A stretch of 64,000 nt of DNA. It comes from Methylovorus sp. MM2. GTDB taxonomy: Bacteria > Pseudomonadota > Gammaproteobacteria > Burkholderiales > Methylophilaceae. Below the pieces are notes generated by a model. That model had not been told where the DNA came from. It saw only the letters and a list, made by a program, of their open reading frames with translations, and searched no databases. The stretch lies in NCBI RefSeq assembly GCF_001648895.1, contig NZ_LXUF01000001.1, positions 372,001 to 436,000 of the forward strand, written 5' to 3'. Below, one piece after another: positions 1 to 10,400 of the stretch (within the stretch, counting starts at the first letter, position 1; each line of letters begins with the position of its first letter). Made by a program: the position numbers and the translations under genes.

Positions 1-564
1 CAGAATTTGGGGCGTTGGAGCGGTCACAAGATGGGTATTCCCCTTGAGCAGATGCCAGTATGGGATCCTGACCAACCCATGGGTGGGCTGACAGAAGAGC
101 AGATTCGCGATGCAAAGATATTGTTATGGAAAGGCCATTGCGCGGTTCACCAGATGTTTCGTCCGCAGAGCATCATCAAGTTCCGTAACGAGCACCCTGA
201 TGGCATCGTCATCTCCCACCCTGAAGCGCCTTTTGAAGTTTGCTTGCAATCCGATTATGTCGGCTCGACTGAATATATCTTAAATACAGTGAGTGCAGCA
301 CCTAGCGGCACGCGCTGGCTGGTGGGTACTGAGCTTAACTTGGTGAATCGCCTTGCCGAGAAGATGAAACCGGAAGGCAAGATCGTACAATTCATGTCGC
401 ATGTCGTATGCGAGTGTTCTACGATGGCACGTATCGATCCGCAGCATTTGGCATGGACACTTGAAAACCTTGCGGAGGGTAATGTGGTTAACCGTATCCA
501 TGTGCCGCCACAAGAAGCCGAGCTTGCCAAGTTGGCATTGCAACGTATGTTGGATGCTTCTTAA
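1..564 (+). CDS. nadA: Quinolinate synthase NadA, C-terminal part (5' end outside window)
   Basis: The reading frame is open from the first base, so this is the last 187 codons of a gene that begins upstream. It matches the C-terminal region of quinolinate synthase A, the [4Fe-4S] enzyme that condenses iminoaspartate with dihydroxyacetone phosphate in NAD synthesis. Visible family features are the GHCAVHQMF stretch, the HPEAPFEV segment with a following Cys (VCLQSD), the GTELNLVNRL segment and a late Cys pair (VVCECSTM). The Cys residues fit the cluster ligands expected in this part of NadA. The gene ends 36 bp before the next start on the same strand. Confidence 0.93.
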   Translation, partial: QNLGRWSGHKMGIPLEQMPVWDPDQPMGGLTEEQIRDAKILLWKGHCAVHQMFRPQSIIKFRNEHPDGIVISHPEAPFEVCLQSDYVGSTEYILNTVSAAPSGTRWLVGTELNLVNRLAEKMKPEGKIVQFMSHVVCECSTMARIDPQHLAWTLENLAEGNVVNRIHVPPQEAELAKLALQRMLDAS

Positions 565-600
565 ACTGCGCGGAAAAAACACCATTAAGGATGATTGAAT

Positions 601-1353
601 ATGCAGCTCACCCTGCATGTGGCGACTTTCAATATCCATAAAGGCCTTACCAGCTTTAACGCGCGGTTTTCTCTTCATGAGCAACGAGAGTTGCTACGAA
701 AACTTCAGGCAGACATCGTTTTTCTGCAAGAAGTGCGCGATGAACATGCCAAACACAATAAACGTTTTAGTCCTTGGCCGGAGAATGGTCAGGCTGAATT
801 TCTGGCAGATGCTGTTTGGCCGGATTATGCGTATGGCAAGAATTCAGTGTATCCCGCAGGCCATCATGGCAATGCGTTGCTATCAAAATTTCCCATTGTA
901 AATACAGTCAACCGCGATATTTCTGCTCATAGTTCCGAGCAGCGTGGCATGCTGCATTGTGAGATCGAAGTGCCGGGATGGGGCAAAAACTTGCATTGTA
1001 TCTGTGTGCATCTAGGGTTATTTGCACGCTGGCGCAGGCAGCAGATGGTGAGCCTTCAACATTACATTGAGCAGCATGTCGCTGCGGATGCGCCCCTGAT
1101 CATTGCCGGTGATTTTAACGATTGGGGCATGAGCGCGGGGCGGTTTTTTGCTGAGACCTTGCACCTGCGAGAAGTATTTGAACATAGCCATGGCAAGCCA
1201 GCGCAAAGTTTTCCTTCGTGGCTGCCTGTTTTACGGTTGGATAGAATCTATACGCGCGGATTTAATATCCGCCATGTGCAAGTGCATTCAGGCCCGCACT
1301 TCGCCAAGCTATCTGATCATGCCGTATTGACGGCGACACTGGTGCGCCAATGA
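601..1353 (+). CDS. Endonuclease/exonuclease/phosphatase family protein (YbhP-like)
   Basis: A 250-aa protein of the Mg-dependent endonuclease/exonuclease/phosphatase fold. Signature pieces appear in order: TFNIHKG near the N-terminus, DIVFLQEVRDE (metal-binding Glu), the IAGDFNDWG block (Asp/Asn), LDRIYTRG and the terminal LSDHAVL (catalytic Asp-His). I chose the ATG at 601 because AAGGA at 587-591 is well spaced from it; an in-frame TTG at 595 is too close. The stop overlaps the next gene by 4 bp (ATGA). In E. coli the homologue ybhP sits directly before clsB, and the same order is seen here. The substrate is unknown; phospholipid headgroups or nucleic acid are possible. Confidence 0.85.
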   Translation: MQLTLHVATFNIHKGLTSFNARFSLHEQRELLRKLQADIVFLQEVRDEHAKHNKRFSPWPENGQAEFLADAVWPDYAYGKNSVYPAGHHGNALLSKFPIVNTVNRDISAHSSEQRGMLHCEIEVPGWGKNLHCICVHLGLFARWRRQQMVSLQHYIEQHVAADAPLIIAGDFNDWGMSAGRFFAETLHLREVFEHSHGKPAQSFPSWLPVLRLDRIYTRGFNIRHVQVHSGPHFAKLSDHAVLTATLVRQ

Positions 1354-2507
1354 GACATTTCTTTCCGGGCAATCACATCACGCTGCTGCGTAATGGAACG
1401 GAATATTTCCCTGCGCTTGAGGCGGCCATCAATGATGCGCAATTCGAGATACACATCCAGACGTTTATCTATGAGCCTGATGCGACAGGGCTGCGTATCG
1501 GCATTGCCTTAAAAAGTGCAGCACAGCGTGGGGTGAGCGTGAATCTGTTACTTGATGGCTATGGCAGTCGATATTTGCCGAAAGCTTATGTCGATGATCT
1601 GCAAGCCGGTGGTGTCAATGTCATGTTCTATCGCCCGAAGATATCGCCGTGGACATTAAAACGCAACCGCTTGCGGCGCCTGCACAGCAAAGTATCTGTG
1701 ATGGATGGCAAAGTCGCATTCGTCGGAGGTATCAATATCATCGATGACATGCATGTGCCCGGACATAAAGCGCCACGTGTCGATTATGCCGTCAGCGTGC
1801 AAGGCTCGATTGTCGCGAAGATACATCATCGGGTCGATCGTTTATGGACGCGTATCGCTTGGATGCATATGCAAACGCTGCGCAAGGTGCAGTTGCCTGA
1901 GATGAAAGTGCAAGACCTGACGACAACCAATATGCGCGCTATATTTGTCATACGCGACAATGTATTGCACCGCCGTGATATCGAGCGCGCTTACTTCAAT
2001 GCCATCGGTCATGCGCGTCGCGAGATATTGATCGCGAATGCCTATTTTATTCCCGGGAGGAGTTTTCGTAAGGCGCTGATCGCTGCCGCGGAACGCGGTG
2101 TAAAAATACGCCTGCTGTTACAAGGCGAGATGAGGCCGTTTCTTGGTTTTGCCACGCATGCGGTCTATAGCCTTTTTCTCCGCCACGGCATCGAAATCTA
2201 TGAATATCGAAAAAGTTTTATGCATAGCAAGGTGGCGGTGATTGATGATAGATGGGCAACTGTCGGTTCTTCAAATATCGACCCCTTTAGCTTGTTGATG
2301 GCATACGAAGCCAATGTATTTGTCATTGATAGAAAGTTTGCCAACACCTTGAAAGATGACCTCGAGCGGGCGATTCATGAGGGTGCCGTACAAGTGCAAT
2401 CTAACGATTGGATTCGCGGCCATTGGTTAAAACGTATTATGTCCTGGATCGTCTATGGATTCGTCAGATTTGCTGTGGGTACGATTGGATACCCTAATCG
2501 GCATTGA
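1350..2507 (+). CDS. clsB: Cardiolipin synthase / phospholipase D family protein (ClsB-like)
   Basis: A 385-aa phospholipase D superfamily enzyme with two HKD motifs: RLHSKVSVMDG around residue 115 and FMHSKVAVIDD around residue 290. Each is followed by the usual glycine/serine patch (GGINIID, GSSNIDPFS). Such proteins make cardiolipin at the inner membrane by transphosphatidylation. There is no N-terminal transmembrane pair as in ClsA, and the size fits the shorter ClsB type. The ATG start overlaps the preceding YbhP-like stop by 4 bp, which implies translational coupling. The C-terminal stretch is hydrophobic and basic and may bind membrane. Confidence 0.87.
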   Translation: MRHFFPGNHITLLRNGTEYFPALEAAINDAQFEIHIQTFIYEPDATGLRIGIALKSAAQRGVSVNLLLDGYGSRYLPKAYVDDLQAGGVNVMFYRPKISPWTLKRNRLRRLHSKVSVMDGKVAFVGGINIIDDMHVPGHKAPRVDYAVSVQGSIVAKIHHRVDRLWTRIAWMHMQTLRKVQLPEMKVQDLTTTNMRAIFVIRDNVLHRRDIERAYFNAIGHARREILIANAYFIPGRSFRKALIAAAERGVKIRLLLQGEMRPFLGFATHAVYSLFLRHGIEIYEYRKSFMHSKVAVIDDRWATVGSSNIDPFSLLMAYEANVFVIDRKFANTLKDDLERAIHEGAVQVQSNDWIRGHWLKRIMSWIVYGFVRFAVGTIGYPNRH

Positions 2508-2561
2508 TGAGATGGTTATATTGACTAGCTAAGCTACAAGGATTGGCTGAGATTCCAGTAA

Positions 2562-2756
2562 CTATTTCTCTACAGAATCCCCCGAAGCTTCTATCGTAAA
2601 GTTTGCAATTTTTAGATCAGGATTTTCAGCTTCAAACTGATCGCTTCCTATTCTGTAAGCTTCCTCGATATCATTAGCAGCTATAGAGGTTTTCCAGATT
2701 GGGGAGTCACTATTTTCTTTGTCTTTTTTCCATACCGATATATCAAATAAGGCCAT
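2562..2756 (-). CDS. Small hypothetical protein (64 aa)
   Basis: A 64-codon minus-strand ORF, beginning MALFDISVWKKDKE, with an acidic soluble composition and no signal peptide or membrane segment. I do not recognise a family. Its composition looks protein-like (DIEEAYRIGSDQFEAENPD) rather than the Arg/Ser/Cys-rich pattern of shadow frames, and nothing lies opposite. No strong ribosome site is visible upstream. It stands alone between clsB and the acetate kinase gene, which runs on the same strand. Confidence 0.5.
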   Translation of the reverse strand: MALFDISVWKKDKENSDSPIWKTSIAANDIEEAYRIGSDQFEAENPDLKIANFTIEASGDSVEK

Positions 2757-2903
2757 AGCATTTTACTTTATCTATGAAGGTGTGATGCAAGCATGCGACT
2801 TATTTGGCTATTCGACTATCAGCCGATTGCTACCGCACATGTAGGATAAACAGAGATATGAGCCATAAACTACATAAGCCATTTGGAAGCTTCTGTTGCT
2901 GGC

Positions 2904-4022
2904 TCAATTTGTGTTACTGAGTAAGCTTAGTACTAAGCTGTGCATTACAGCCTCTTCGTCTGTGGCTATTCTGAGTACAGGGATACTATCGCTGGCATTT
3001 AGATGCTGACTTTGTTCTAAATTGGCTGTTTGATCCAGCTTGATACCCATAAAAGCCAATGACTCACATATCAATGCTCTTATATGGGGTGAGTGGTCAC
3101 CTATGCCCCCACTGAATACAAGTGCATCAATACCTCCCGTTTTAGCTGCCAGACTACCAATCGCTCCTGCTACTTGTCGGCAGAAGTAATCTATTGCTAG
3201 CTTTGCATTGGGGCTTTTACTCTTCAACAATACTTCCATTTTGTGGCTCTCGCCTAATGAGACAGCTAATAGTCCCATTTGATTGTTCACCATATCTGCC
3301 AAGGTATCGATATCATGGCGGCGTGCCAACTCCAGCATGGCACCAGGGTCGATATCGCCAGAACGTGTTGCCATGCATATGCCGCCTGCTGGCGTGTATC
3401 CCATGGTGGTATCAGTTGATAACAAGTTTTCTGTCATGCATAGACTGGCACCAGAGCCGAGATGCGCCATCACGACGCGTTTATATGCAGTTTGGCCAAT
3501 TAACAATGGCAGTTGAGAGGCCAGATATGCGTAGCTCAAGCCGTGAAAACCATAGCGATGCATATTCTCGCGATTTGGTATTGGCAGCGTTTTGGCTAAT
3601 GGAGACATCGTTTGGTGGAAAGCCGTATCGAAACATGCTGCTTGGGGTGCGCCAAAGTGAGATTCGCACAAGCCTACTCCTAACAGACTCATCGGCAGAT
3701 GCAACGGCGCTAGAGGGATGATGCTATGTAACCTTTCCAGCTCAGCGGCATCCAGCAAGCGCGCTGACTCCACGATGTCACCGCCGTGGACAAAACGATG
3801 GGCGATGATATCCGGCTTCTCTTTTTCAAGGTCGGAGAGTAGTTCAAAATCGGAAAATAGCTCGCTAAATGCAGTGCGGCAGTCTCCTTTGGCACTTTGA
3901 CCTTTAAAGTGATATTGCAAGTTTCGGCGTACACCATCCGCGCTAAAGAAACTGGCCTTTAAGCTGGATGAGCCTGTGTTGATTGCCAACACGCTCGGCT
4001 TGATGGGTGTTGCCTGACTCAT
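2904..4022 (-). CDS. ackA: Acetate kinase
   Basis: A 372-aa acetate kinase that interconverts acetyl phosphate + ADP with acetate + ATP. The phosphate-binding start motif ([15 protein letters not shown]), the HLGSGASL loop, the [17 protein letters not shown] segment and the FSGGIGDH motif near the C-terminus are all present. A longer frame begins at 4085, but the ATG at 4022 overlaps the phosphoketolase stop as ATGA and places the NTGSSS motif about 12 residues in, as is normal for the family. It is downstream of and coupled to xfp, so the pair converts sugar phosphates to acetate with ATP gain. The length is slightly short for the family (about 400). Confidence 0.93.
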   Translation of the reverse strand: MSQATPIKPSVLAINTGSSSLKASFFSADGVRRNLQYHFKGQSAKGDCRTAFSELFSDFELLSDLEKEKPDIIAHRFVHGGDIVESARLLDAAELERLHSIIPLAPLHLPMSLLGVGLCESHFGAPQAACFDTAFHQTMSPLAKTLPIPNRENMHRYGFHGLSYAYLASQLPLLIGQTAYKRVVMAHLGSGASLCMTENLLSTDTTMGYTPAGGICMATRSGDIDPGAMLELARRHDIDTLADMVNNQMGLLAVSLGESHKMEVLLKSKSPNAKLAIDYFCRQVAGAIGSLAAKTGGIDALVFSGGIGDHSPHIRALICESLAFMGIKLDQTANLEQSQHLNASDSIPVLRIATDEEAVMHSLVLSLLSNTN

Positions 4023-6400
4023 ACCGATTCCTGAGGTTCCCATTTCCAGTGCTTGATCTCTGGCATATCTTCTCCGTATTGGCATATGTACTGTTTATGC
4101 GCTGCCAATTTTTCGTCCATGCGCTTAATCATAGCGGCGGCCTCGGGGATATTAGGTACTCTTTTCAGGACGTCTTTTACCAGACTAAACCTATCGAGTT
4201 TATTTAACACGACCATATCGAAAGGTGTCGTGGTTGTACCTTCTTCCTGATAGCCATGCACATGCATATTGGTGTGATTGTTTCGACGATAAGCCAAGCG
4301 ATGAATCAATCCGGGATAACCATGAAAGGCAAAAATAACCGGTTTATCATGAGTGAAAATGGCATCAAAAACAGCGTCCGTCATGCCATGTGGATGCACT
4401 TCTTTAGGTTGAAGCGTCATCAGATCGATCACGTTCACGTAGCGTATCTTTAATTGCGGAACGAGTTGCCTGAGTATTGAAACGGCTGCTAGCGATTCAA
4501 GAACTGGAACATCACCCGCGCTAGCGATCACCACATCAGGTTCACTGCCGTTAGTATTGCTTGCCCAATCCCAGATGCTGATGCCTTGCCTCGCATGTTC
4601 GGTCGCGGTTTTTATATCAAGCCATTGTTGCTGCGGTTGCTTTCCTGCCACGATGACATTGATCAGATCACGACTCCTCAGACAATGCGCTGTGACGGCT
4701 ATTAAGCTATTGGCATCAGGCGGTAAATAGATGCGGATAGTATCGGCTTTTTTATTCGCGACATGGTCCATGAACCCCGGATCTTGATGGGAGAACCCGT
4801 TGTGATCCTGACGCCAGACATGCGAGGTCAGCAAGATATTGAGTGAGGCAACTGGTCGTCGCCAACTGATCTCACGGCATTCTTTCAGCCATTTTGCATG
4901 CTGGTTGACCATGGAATCTACAATATGAATAAATGCCTCGTAACACGAAAAAAAGCCGTGTCTACCGCTTAAGAGGTAGCCCTCGAGCCAGCCTTCGCAG
5001 GCATGCTCAGAGAGTATTTCCATCACGCCACCTTGGGTCGCGAGATATTCATCATCTTCCATTCGTGTCGACATCCACTGTCGATTGGTCACTTTAAACA
5101 GGGCACCCAAGCGATTGGATAAAGCTTCATCAGGACAAAATAAACGGAACCTGCCGATGTTGCGCTGCATGACATCGGCCAAATATTTACCCATCTCGCC
5201 TGTTGCACTGGCGATGGTGGCGCCAGGGAATGGCACTTGAACCGCATGGCTAACCTCATCAGGCAAGGCTAGATCAATGAGCAATCTGCCACCATTGCTA
5301 TGGGGATTGGCACTCATTCGGCGATGTTTCTCAGGCGCTAGTGCAGCAATCTCGCTAAGCAGCTTTCCTGCATGATCGAACAACTCCTGAGGGCGGTATG
5401 ATCGCATCCAGTCTTCCAAAAGCTTCACATGACCGGGATTGCCCTCAATCTCACTAAATGGGACTTGATGCGAACGAAAACTGCCTTCGCTCGGCTTGCC
5501 GTCAACAAACTTAGGCCCTGTCCAACCTTTGGGGGAGCGCAAGATGATCATCGGCCAGCGGGGGCGACTGGGCGCCTCTTGACCGCGTGCACGTGAGTGA
5601 ATATCACGAATATCTGCGATGGCCTGATCCAATGTATCGGCCATTAAGGCATGCATGCTTTCCGGGTCATCACCTTCAACAAAGTAAGGTGTATAGCCAT
5701 AACCCTCGAAGAGGCTTTGCAATTCATCATGGCTAATACGCGCCAATATCGTGGGGTTGGCGATCTTATACCCATTAAGATGCAAAATGGGCAGCACTGC
5801 ACCATCTGTTTTGGGATTCAGGAATTTATTGGAATGCCAAGAGGTGGCCATCGGCCCCGTTTCTGCCTCGCCATCACCGATCACGCAACAGGTGATCAGA
5901 TCAGGATTATCAAATACTGCCCCATAAGCATGAAATAGCGCGTAACCAAGCTCCCCACCTTCATTGATGGAACCAGGCGTGTGCGCCGATACATGGCTAG
6001 GGATGCCTCCAGGAAACGAAAATTGCTTAAAGAGCTTGCCTATACCAGCTTCATCTTGCGATATCTCTGGATAGACCTCACTATAAGTGCCTTCCAGATA
6101 AGTATTCGCGACGATGCCAGGACCGCCGTGACCAGGCCCGGTGACAAACAGGATGTTGAGATCATATTTGCGAATAACACGATTGATATGCGCATATATG
6201 AAGTTCAAGCCAGGGGTGGTACCCCAGTGTCCCAGTAAACGTGGCTTGATGTGCTCAGTAGTGAGCGGCTCTTTAAGTAATGGGTTGGCGTATAAGTATA
6301 TTTGGCCAACTGAGAGGTAATTAGCTGCGCGCCAATAGGCATCGAGCAAATGGAGTTCGCGCTTTTCAGCATCCAGTAATTCAATATCCTGATTTGGCAT
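4019..6400 (-). CDS. xfp: Phosphoketolase (xylulose-5-phosphate/fructose-6-phosphate)
   Basis: A 793-aa thiamine-diphosphate enzyme that cleaves xylulose 5-phosphate and/or fructose 6-phosphate with phosphate to acetyl phosphate plus glyceraldehyde 3-phosphate or erythrose 4-phosphate. Family signatures include GPGHGGPG near residue 85, [10 protein letters not shown], the ThDP/Mg motif [15 protein letters not shown] around residue 175, SPKGWTGP, and the C-terminal [13 protein letters not shown]. Length is full. The start is preceded by a GAAGGCGAG ribosome site. The last 4 bp overlap ackA, forming a two-gene acetyl-phosphate/acetate module. In a ribulose-monophosphate methylotroph this would feed C2 units from fructose 6-phosphate; that role is inference. 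Confidence 0.95.
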   Translation of the reverse strand: MPNQDIELLDAEKRELHLLDAYWRAANYLSVGQIYLYANPLLKEPLTTEHIKPRLLGHWGTTPGLNFIYAHINRVIRKYDLNILFVTGPGHGGPGIVANTYLEGTYSEVYPEISQDEAGIGKLFKQFSFPGGIPSHVSAHTPGSINEGGELGYALFHAYGAVFDNPDLITCCVIGDGEAETGPMATSWHSNKFLNPKTDGAVLPILHLNGYKIANPTILARISHDELQSLFEGYGYTPYFVEGDDPESMHALMADTLDQAIADIRDIHSRARGQEAPSRPRWPMIILRSPKGWTGPKFVDGKPSEGSFRSHQVPFSEIEGNPGHVKLLEDWMRSYRPQELFDHAGKLLSEIAALAPEKHRRMSANPHSNGGRLLIDLALPDEVSHAVQVPFPGATIASATGEMGKYLADVMQRNIGRFRLFCPDEALSNRLGALFKVTNRQWMSTRMEDDEYLATQGGVMEILSEHACEGWLEGYLLSGRHGFFSCYEAFIHIVDSMVNQHAKWLKECREISWRRPVASLNILLTSHVWRQDHNGFSHQDPGFMDHVANKKADTIRIYLPPDANSLIAVTAHCLRSRDLINVIVAGKQPQQQWLDIKTATEHARQGISIWDWASNTNGSEPDVVIASAGDVPVLESLAAVSILRQLVPQLKIRYVNVIDLMTLQPKEVHPHGMTDAVFDAIFTHDKPVIFAFHGYPGLIHRLAYRRNNHTNMHVHGYQEEGTTTTPFDMVVLNKLDRFSLVKDVLKRVPNIPEAAAMIKRMDEKLAAHKQYICQYGEDMPEIKHWKWEPQESV

Positions 6401-6676
6401 GATGAACGCTCGCCTTCTTTATATTGAATCCCTATCCTACTGTGAATCAGGCATGGAATGTTTCTTTAAATGTTGTTTATTCGTCAGATGCTGAAATAAT
6501 ACAGAATCGAGTAATAATTTCATTGAATTTCCCCCAATGTTAAATAGCTGGCTACTATTGTTAGGCTAGCGTGAAGCAGAAAAGTTTGATGCTCTGGAAT
6601 TAAAAAAGCTTGAGACGATTTATTTATCTAGTGTGGATAAATGCTCAAAGTGATGAAAATGCGATGGAGAAACAGC

Positions 6677-6925
6677 ATGAAGAAAATAATGGTGGCTTTA
6701 TTATTTGCAGGGTTTAGTTTGTTTGCAAATGCTGACATGCGGGATGCGCAACAACAGAACCAGATGCAGCGTATGGAAAACGAGCGCCTGCGAGATGAGC
6801 AGAGGGCATATGAGCAAAAGCGCATGGATGATCAGCGTAAACGTGAAGATGCAGATAGAGAATCACAAAAAGAATTTCAGCGAGAGCAGGATCAGCGATT
6901 TGACAAGATTTATAAAAGACCTTAG
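6677..6925 (+). CDS. Small secreted charged coiled-coil protein
   Basis: An 82-aa protein with a clear Sec signal peptide (MKKIMVALLFAGFSLFANA, cleavage likely after ANA). The rest is a highly charged Gln/Arg/Glu/Asp-rich helix (DAQQQNQMQRMENERLRDEQ) predicted to form a coiled coil. A GGAGA ribosome site at 6666-6670 selects the ATG at 6677 over an in-frame upstream codon at 6641. The protein should be periplasmic. I recognise no named family and cannot assign a function. It is divergent from xfp and followed by a lipoprotein gene. Confidence 0.7.
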   Translation: MKKIMVALLFAGFSLFANADMRDAQQQNQMQRMENERLRDEQRAYEQKRMDDQRKREDADRESQKEFQREQDQRFDKIYKRP

Positions 6926-7018
6926 TTTTTAACAAAGATATTAGTTTTTAACGATGCAATATCGGTGGGTGGTATGCTTACTACCTTCAATTTAAGTCAT
7001 AGCTAAAAGGTAACAGGC

Positions 7019-7384
7019 ATGAGTAGGCGTTTTTTGAAGCAGATGTTGTTTTCCGTATTAATCGCATTAGCAGTGAGTGGTTGTGGCAGTATGAAAGTAT
7101 GGCCGTTGAGTAGTGACACGGCAGAGGCAGACCCGCGAACCCCTGCGAATTCGACTGAGTATCAGTGCGATAAAAATAAGAAATTCTATGTACGTGCGAT
7201 AGATAAAGGGGCTGCGGTGTGGGTCATCTTATCGAACCGTGAGTTTTCCCTAGCCAAAGATGCATCAGGACGTTACACCAATAGTATTGCGACGTTGACA
7301 TTGGATGGTGATACGGCTGTGTTCGATGATGGGTACAAAAGTGAGTACCTGAATTGCAAAACCCAATCGAATAAATCCAAATAA
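7019..7384 (+). CDS. Putative lipoprotein (MliC-like size, unassigned)
   Basis: A 121-aa protein with a type II signal peptide: a basic N-terminus, a hydrophobic core and the lipobox AVSGC, which predicts lipidation at Cys22. The mature part is small and beta-rich (TEYQCDKNKKFYVRAIDKG, ASGRYTNSIATLTLDGDTAVF). Its YQC...NKKF...V...LSNREFSL...GRYT pattern and a second Cys near the end recall the membrane-bound lysozyme-inhibitor (MliC/PliC) fold, but I cannot confirm that. AAAAGG precedes the ATG. It is convergent with the large barrel gene, with a long inverted repeat between them. Confidence 0.72.
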   Translation: MSRRFLKQMLFSVLIALAVSGCGSMKVWPLSSDTAEADPRTPANSTEYQCDKNKKFYVRAIDKGAAVWVILSNREFSLAKDASGRYTNSIATLTLDGDTAVFDDGYKSEYLNCKTQSNKSK

Positions 7385-7399
7385 TCGATATTAAAAATC

Positions 7400-7456
7400 A
7401 GAGGGTCACTTGGATTCGCAATTTCAATCCAGAAATTTCAATCCAAGTGACCCTCT
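7400..7456. repeat. 17-bp perfect inverted repeat between convergent genes
   Basis: The arms at 7400-7416 and 7440-7456 are exact reverse complements (AGAGGGTCACTTGGATT), separated by 23 bp. The 10-mer ATTTCAATCC also occurs twice in tandem inside. It lies between the stops of a lipoprotein gene and a converging large gene, so it may fold in both transcripts as a bidirectional terminator. The long loop and lack of a T tract make an intergenic repeat element equally possible. Confidence 0.6.
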
Positions 7457-7479
7457 AAATTCTTCACTTATGTCTCGTG

Positions 7480-10400
7480 TTAAATCGTACCTAATACATT
7501 CACGAAAAAGCCGCGACTACGGTATGAAAGATTGGTCAGGTCATCAGAGTAATCGGTGAAATTGTAGCCAACCCCTGCCTTGACGCCTTTGCCCATGTGC
7601 CGATAGATGCCGAGTAATGCGCCGGCACGGGCATCTTTTGCTTCAGTAGCACTTAAGTTACGAAACTCGACGAGGGCATCCCATTCTTTAACAAAATGCC
7701 AATCAGCGCGTAACACCCAAAGATCGGCACGACTGGTGAACCACTCACCATTCACCTTGTTGTCTTTTAGCTCACCGATACGGAATGCATATTTGCCGCC
7801 CAGTGATAACCAGGGTTTGACATCGTAGATGGTGTCTACTGAGAACACCTGACTGCGCTGCGCATAGTCGGCGACCGATCCAGATGGCGCCAGTTGACCG
7901 GGAGATGGAAGATTGTAGAAGTTGGTGTACTTGAACAAGGTATTCCAACGGTCATTGCTGATGGGGCGATAGGCAGCCCCGGTCACGATCTCATGGTAAT
8001 CGCCATCGTAGAATGCGCCTTGGTTGTTATCAGAGATCGACCAGTTGAGTTTGCCTAGCATTCTCCATTCGGGTGTTGCCTGATAGCCCAATGTGTTGCG
8101 GAAAAGCCATGTTTTACGCTCACCCGCTACATTGCTATCTTCATCGCGAAACTCGGCATTGCCGCTATATTTGGTCTTGTCGCGCTTGTATCCGGCAGAG
8201 ATGCTTACGGCTTTACGGTCAAGGTCACCCGCTAACGGGTCTGATACCGTACCCATTTCGCCTTTACCACCGAAATTCCAGTAATCGTTGGCGGCATAAT
8301 CCAAACCGAAAGCATTAATCAGGCTTTGCGGACCAGCGCCATTGGTTGAACGTGTTTCGCCGAATACGCGCATCTCATCGGACACACGGTAAGATGAGCC
8401 TGATACCAGCGTGCCTTGTCTGCCGCGCCAAACACTATCAGGGCGTTCACTTTCGACAATATAGTTGGAGTAAGCACTATGACGGTCAGAGAGACGATAT
8501 TCAGTACCAAGTTTGAGGCCTGGCCCCAAATTACCCTGAGAGCCTTCGGCTACGACCTTGATTCGGTCGGTGATGCGCCAGCTCATGCCCAGACCTGCGC
8601 GGTTGTTTGGGTCACGCGTCTCATCCCGGGCCAGTGTGCCTTGCGTATAGCCGTAAGCTGCCCAGTCTTCCTTTTCATCTGGTTGACCGCCCTCTTTCAA
8701 CGGGGTGTAATCCAGACGGATCTGCGTATCGGTTCGGTCACCTGTTTGCGATAGTAGCGAGCTTGCGTTGGCAACGTTGACGTTACGGTTATCCTGACGA
8801 ACAGCTACACCGAGCAGCCATATCGGGCTGAGTTTTTGACGTATGCCGACCTCGCCTGCCTGCGTATCCATCGTGTCAGATTGCCTGACATCGGCTTTCG
8901 CATCGAGCTGCGTGTTTTCTGTGAGTTGAACACTACCTTTCAAACCTTGCTGGCTGACTTGCTCGCCGGTAGAGGTGATCTGTCCCGGGGCTGAGAATCC
9001 ACGTTCGCGCTCCTGCGCATAGGCGGTGATTTTGCCTTTGGCACTGTCGGTGACTTCAGCTAGATCGACCGAGCCTTCAACGCGGAAAGCCTTGGCTGCC
9101 TCACCCGTGGCCGTCAAACCACTGAATGCAAAACCGCCATCCAGTGAGGTTTGCGCGCCATCGCCAGCACCATCTGACTTAGCGGTTTCTAGCTTGATAT
9201 AGGTGCCGGGTTTGTAACGAATCGTTGTATCAAGCCCTTGCAGTTTCTGCTCGTTGAGGCCCTCACCCTGCTTATAGCCAGTGATACCCAGTTGCCAGTG
9301 ATCATTGACCCATTGGCTGGCACGTCCGCCGACTGAGAAATTCTCAACCGACGTCAGGCCCGGTACGTATTCGTAGCTTGAGACCAAATAGAGGGCGTTG
9401 CCGTTGAGAGATGATGTGCTGATGAGACCGGAGGCTGAACCAGTCGAATTCAATGGTTCACGCAATGTGATGCGACCCTGAATATAGTTGATTTCATAGT
9501 CTTGTGCGGGCGACAGTAATTTACGCTCGATCACTAATCCTGAGTCACGGTCACGCACTTCGACCCATACGCGTTCAGAGCCCATGGTCAGTGCCTGATG
9601 ACGCAAGTAGTACAGCGAACCACCAGTGCCGCGGAACTCATCGCGTGAGCCAAGTGTACCGGGATCGGCCGCAAAACCATCCACCTGCGTGGATTTTTCG
9701 CCATACGTGGTTGTGCTATCTGAGCGGTACCGTGCATTCGCACCATAAAGCCCACGTGAGTATTGAATCAGCTCAGTACCGCTCCACGATGTCTTGAAGT
9801 TACCCCACATGACGTGCGAATCACCACGTGCCAGTTTGACATAGAATTTACCCTGCGTTGGCGCATCATCTACGGTGGTGCTGTCATCGCCATAGACTGG
9901 GTAATACAGATCGGGGTTGATGTTGCGCAGCAGGTAGCGTGGGTCTTTGGATGAGAAGTTCGAGAACAGGTCTCCCAAAGGTTGCTCGCGGGTATCAGCG
10001 GCAGCGGTCAGCAGGTATTCACCTTTGACCTTGCCTTTTAGGTAGAACGCACCGCGACCATCTACATAGCCATTGCCATCGTAATGTTGTTTATCACCTG
10101 TGACTAATTGCGCGGGGCCACTCACATGGTTGTTACCTGCCGTGAGGTCACCCATGGCGACATAGAACCAGTCATCCGCTGCGATATTCAGGTTGCGCCT
10201 GAAGGTGGTAGATTCACCATCTGGTTCGATCATTTTCACTTCGACCGTGTTAGGGCCTGATGGCACGATCTGTTTCATGGCGAATTTACCAGCGCTATCT
10301 ATCGGTATATCAAGCCCGAATGCCTCGATACGCTGCCCGGGTTGCAGATGGGTACCATTGACAGTGACCGTACCACCCTTGACCGCAATATTGCGCAAGC

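Noticed and set aside
4023-4085. Longer acetate kinase start at 4085
   Set aside because: It lies inside xfp and adds 21 residues not expected in the family; the ATGA overlap start at 4022 fits better.
6402-6440. Possible xfp promoter TTCACA-N17-TATAAA on the minus strand
   Set aside because: The inferred transcription start would fall inside the ribosome site, so the boxes may be chance.
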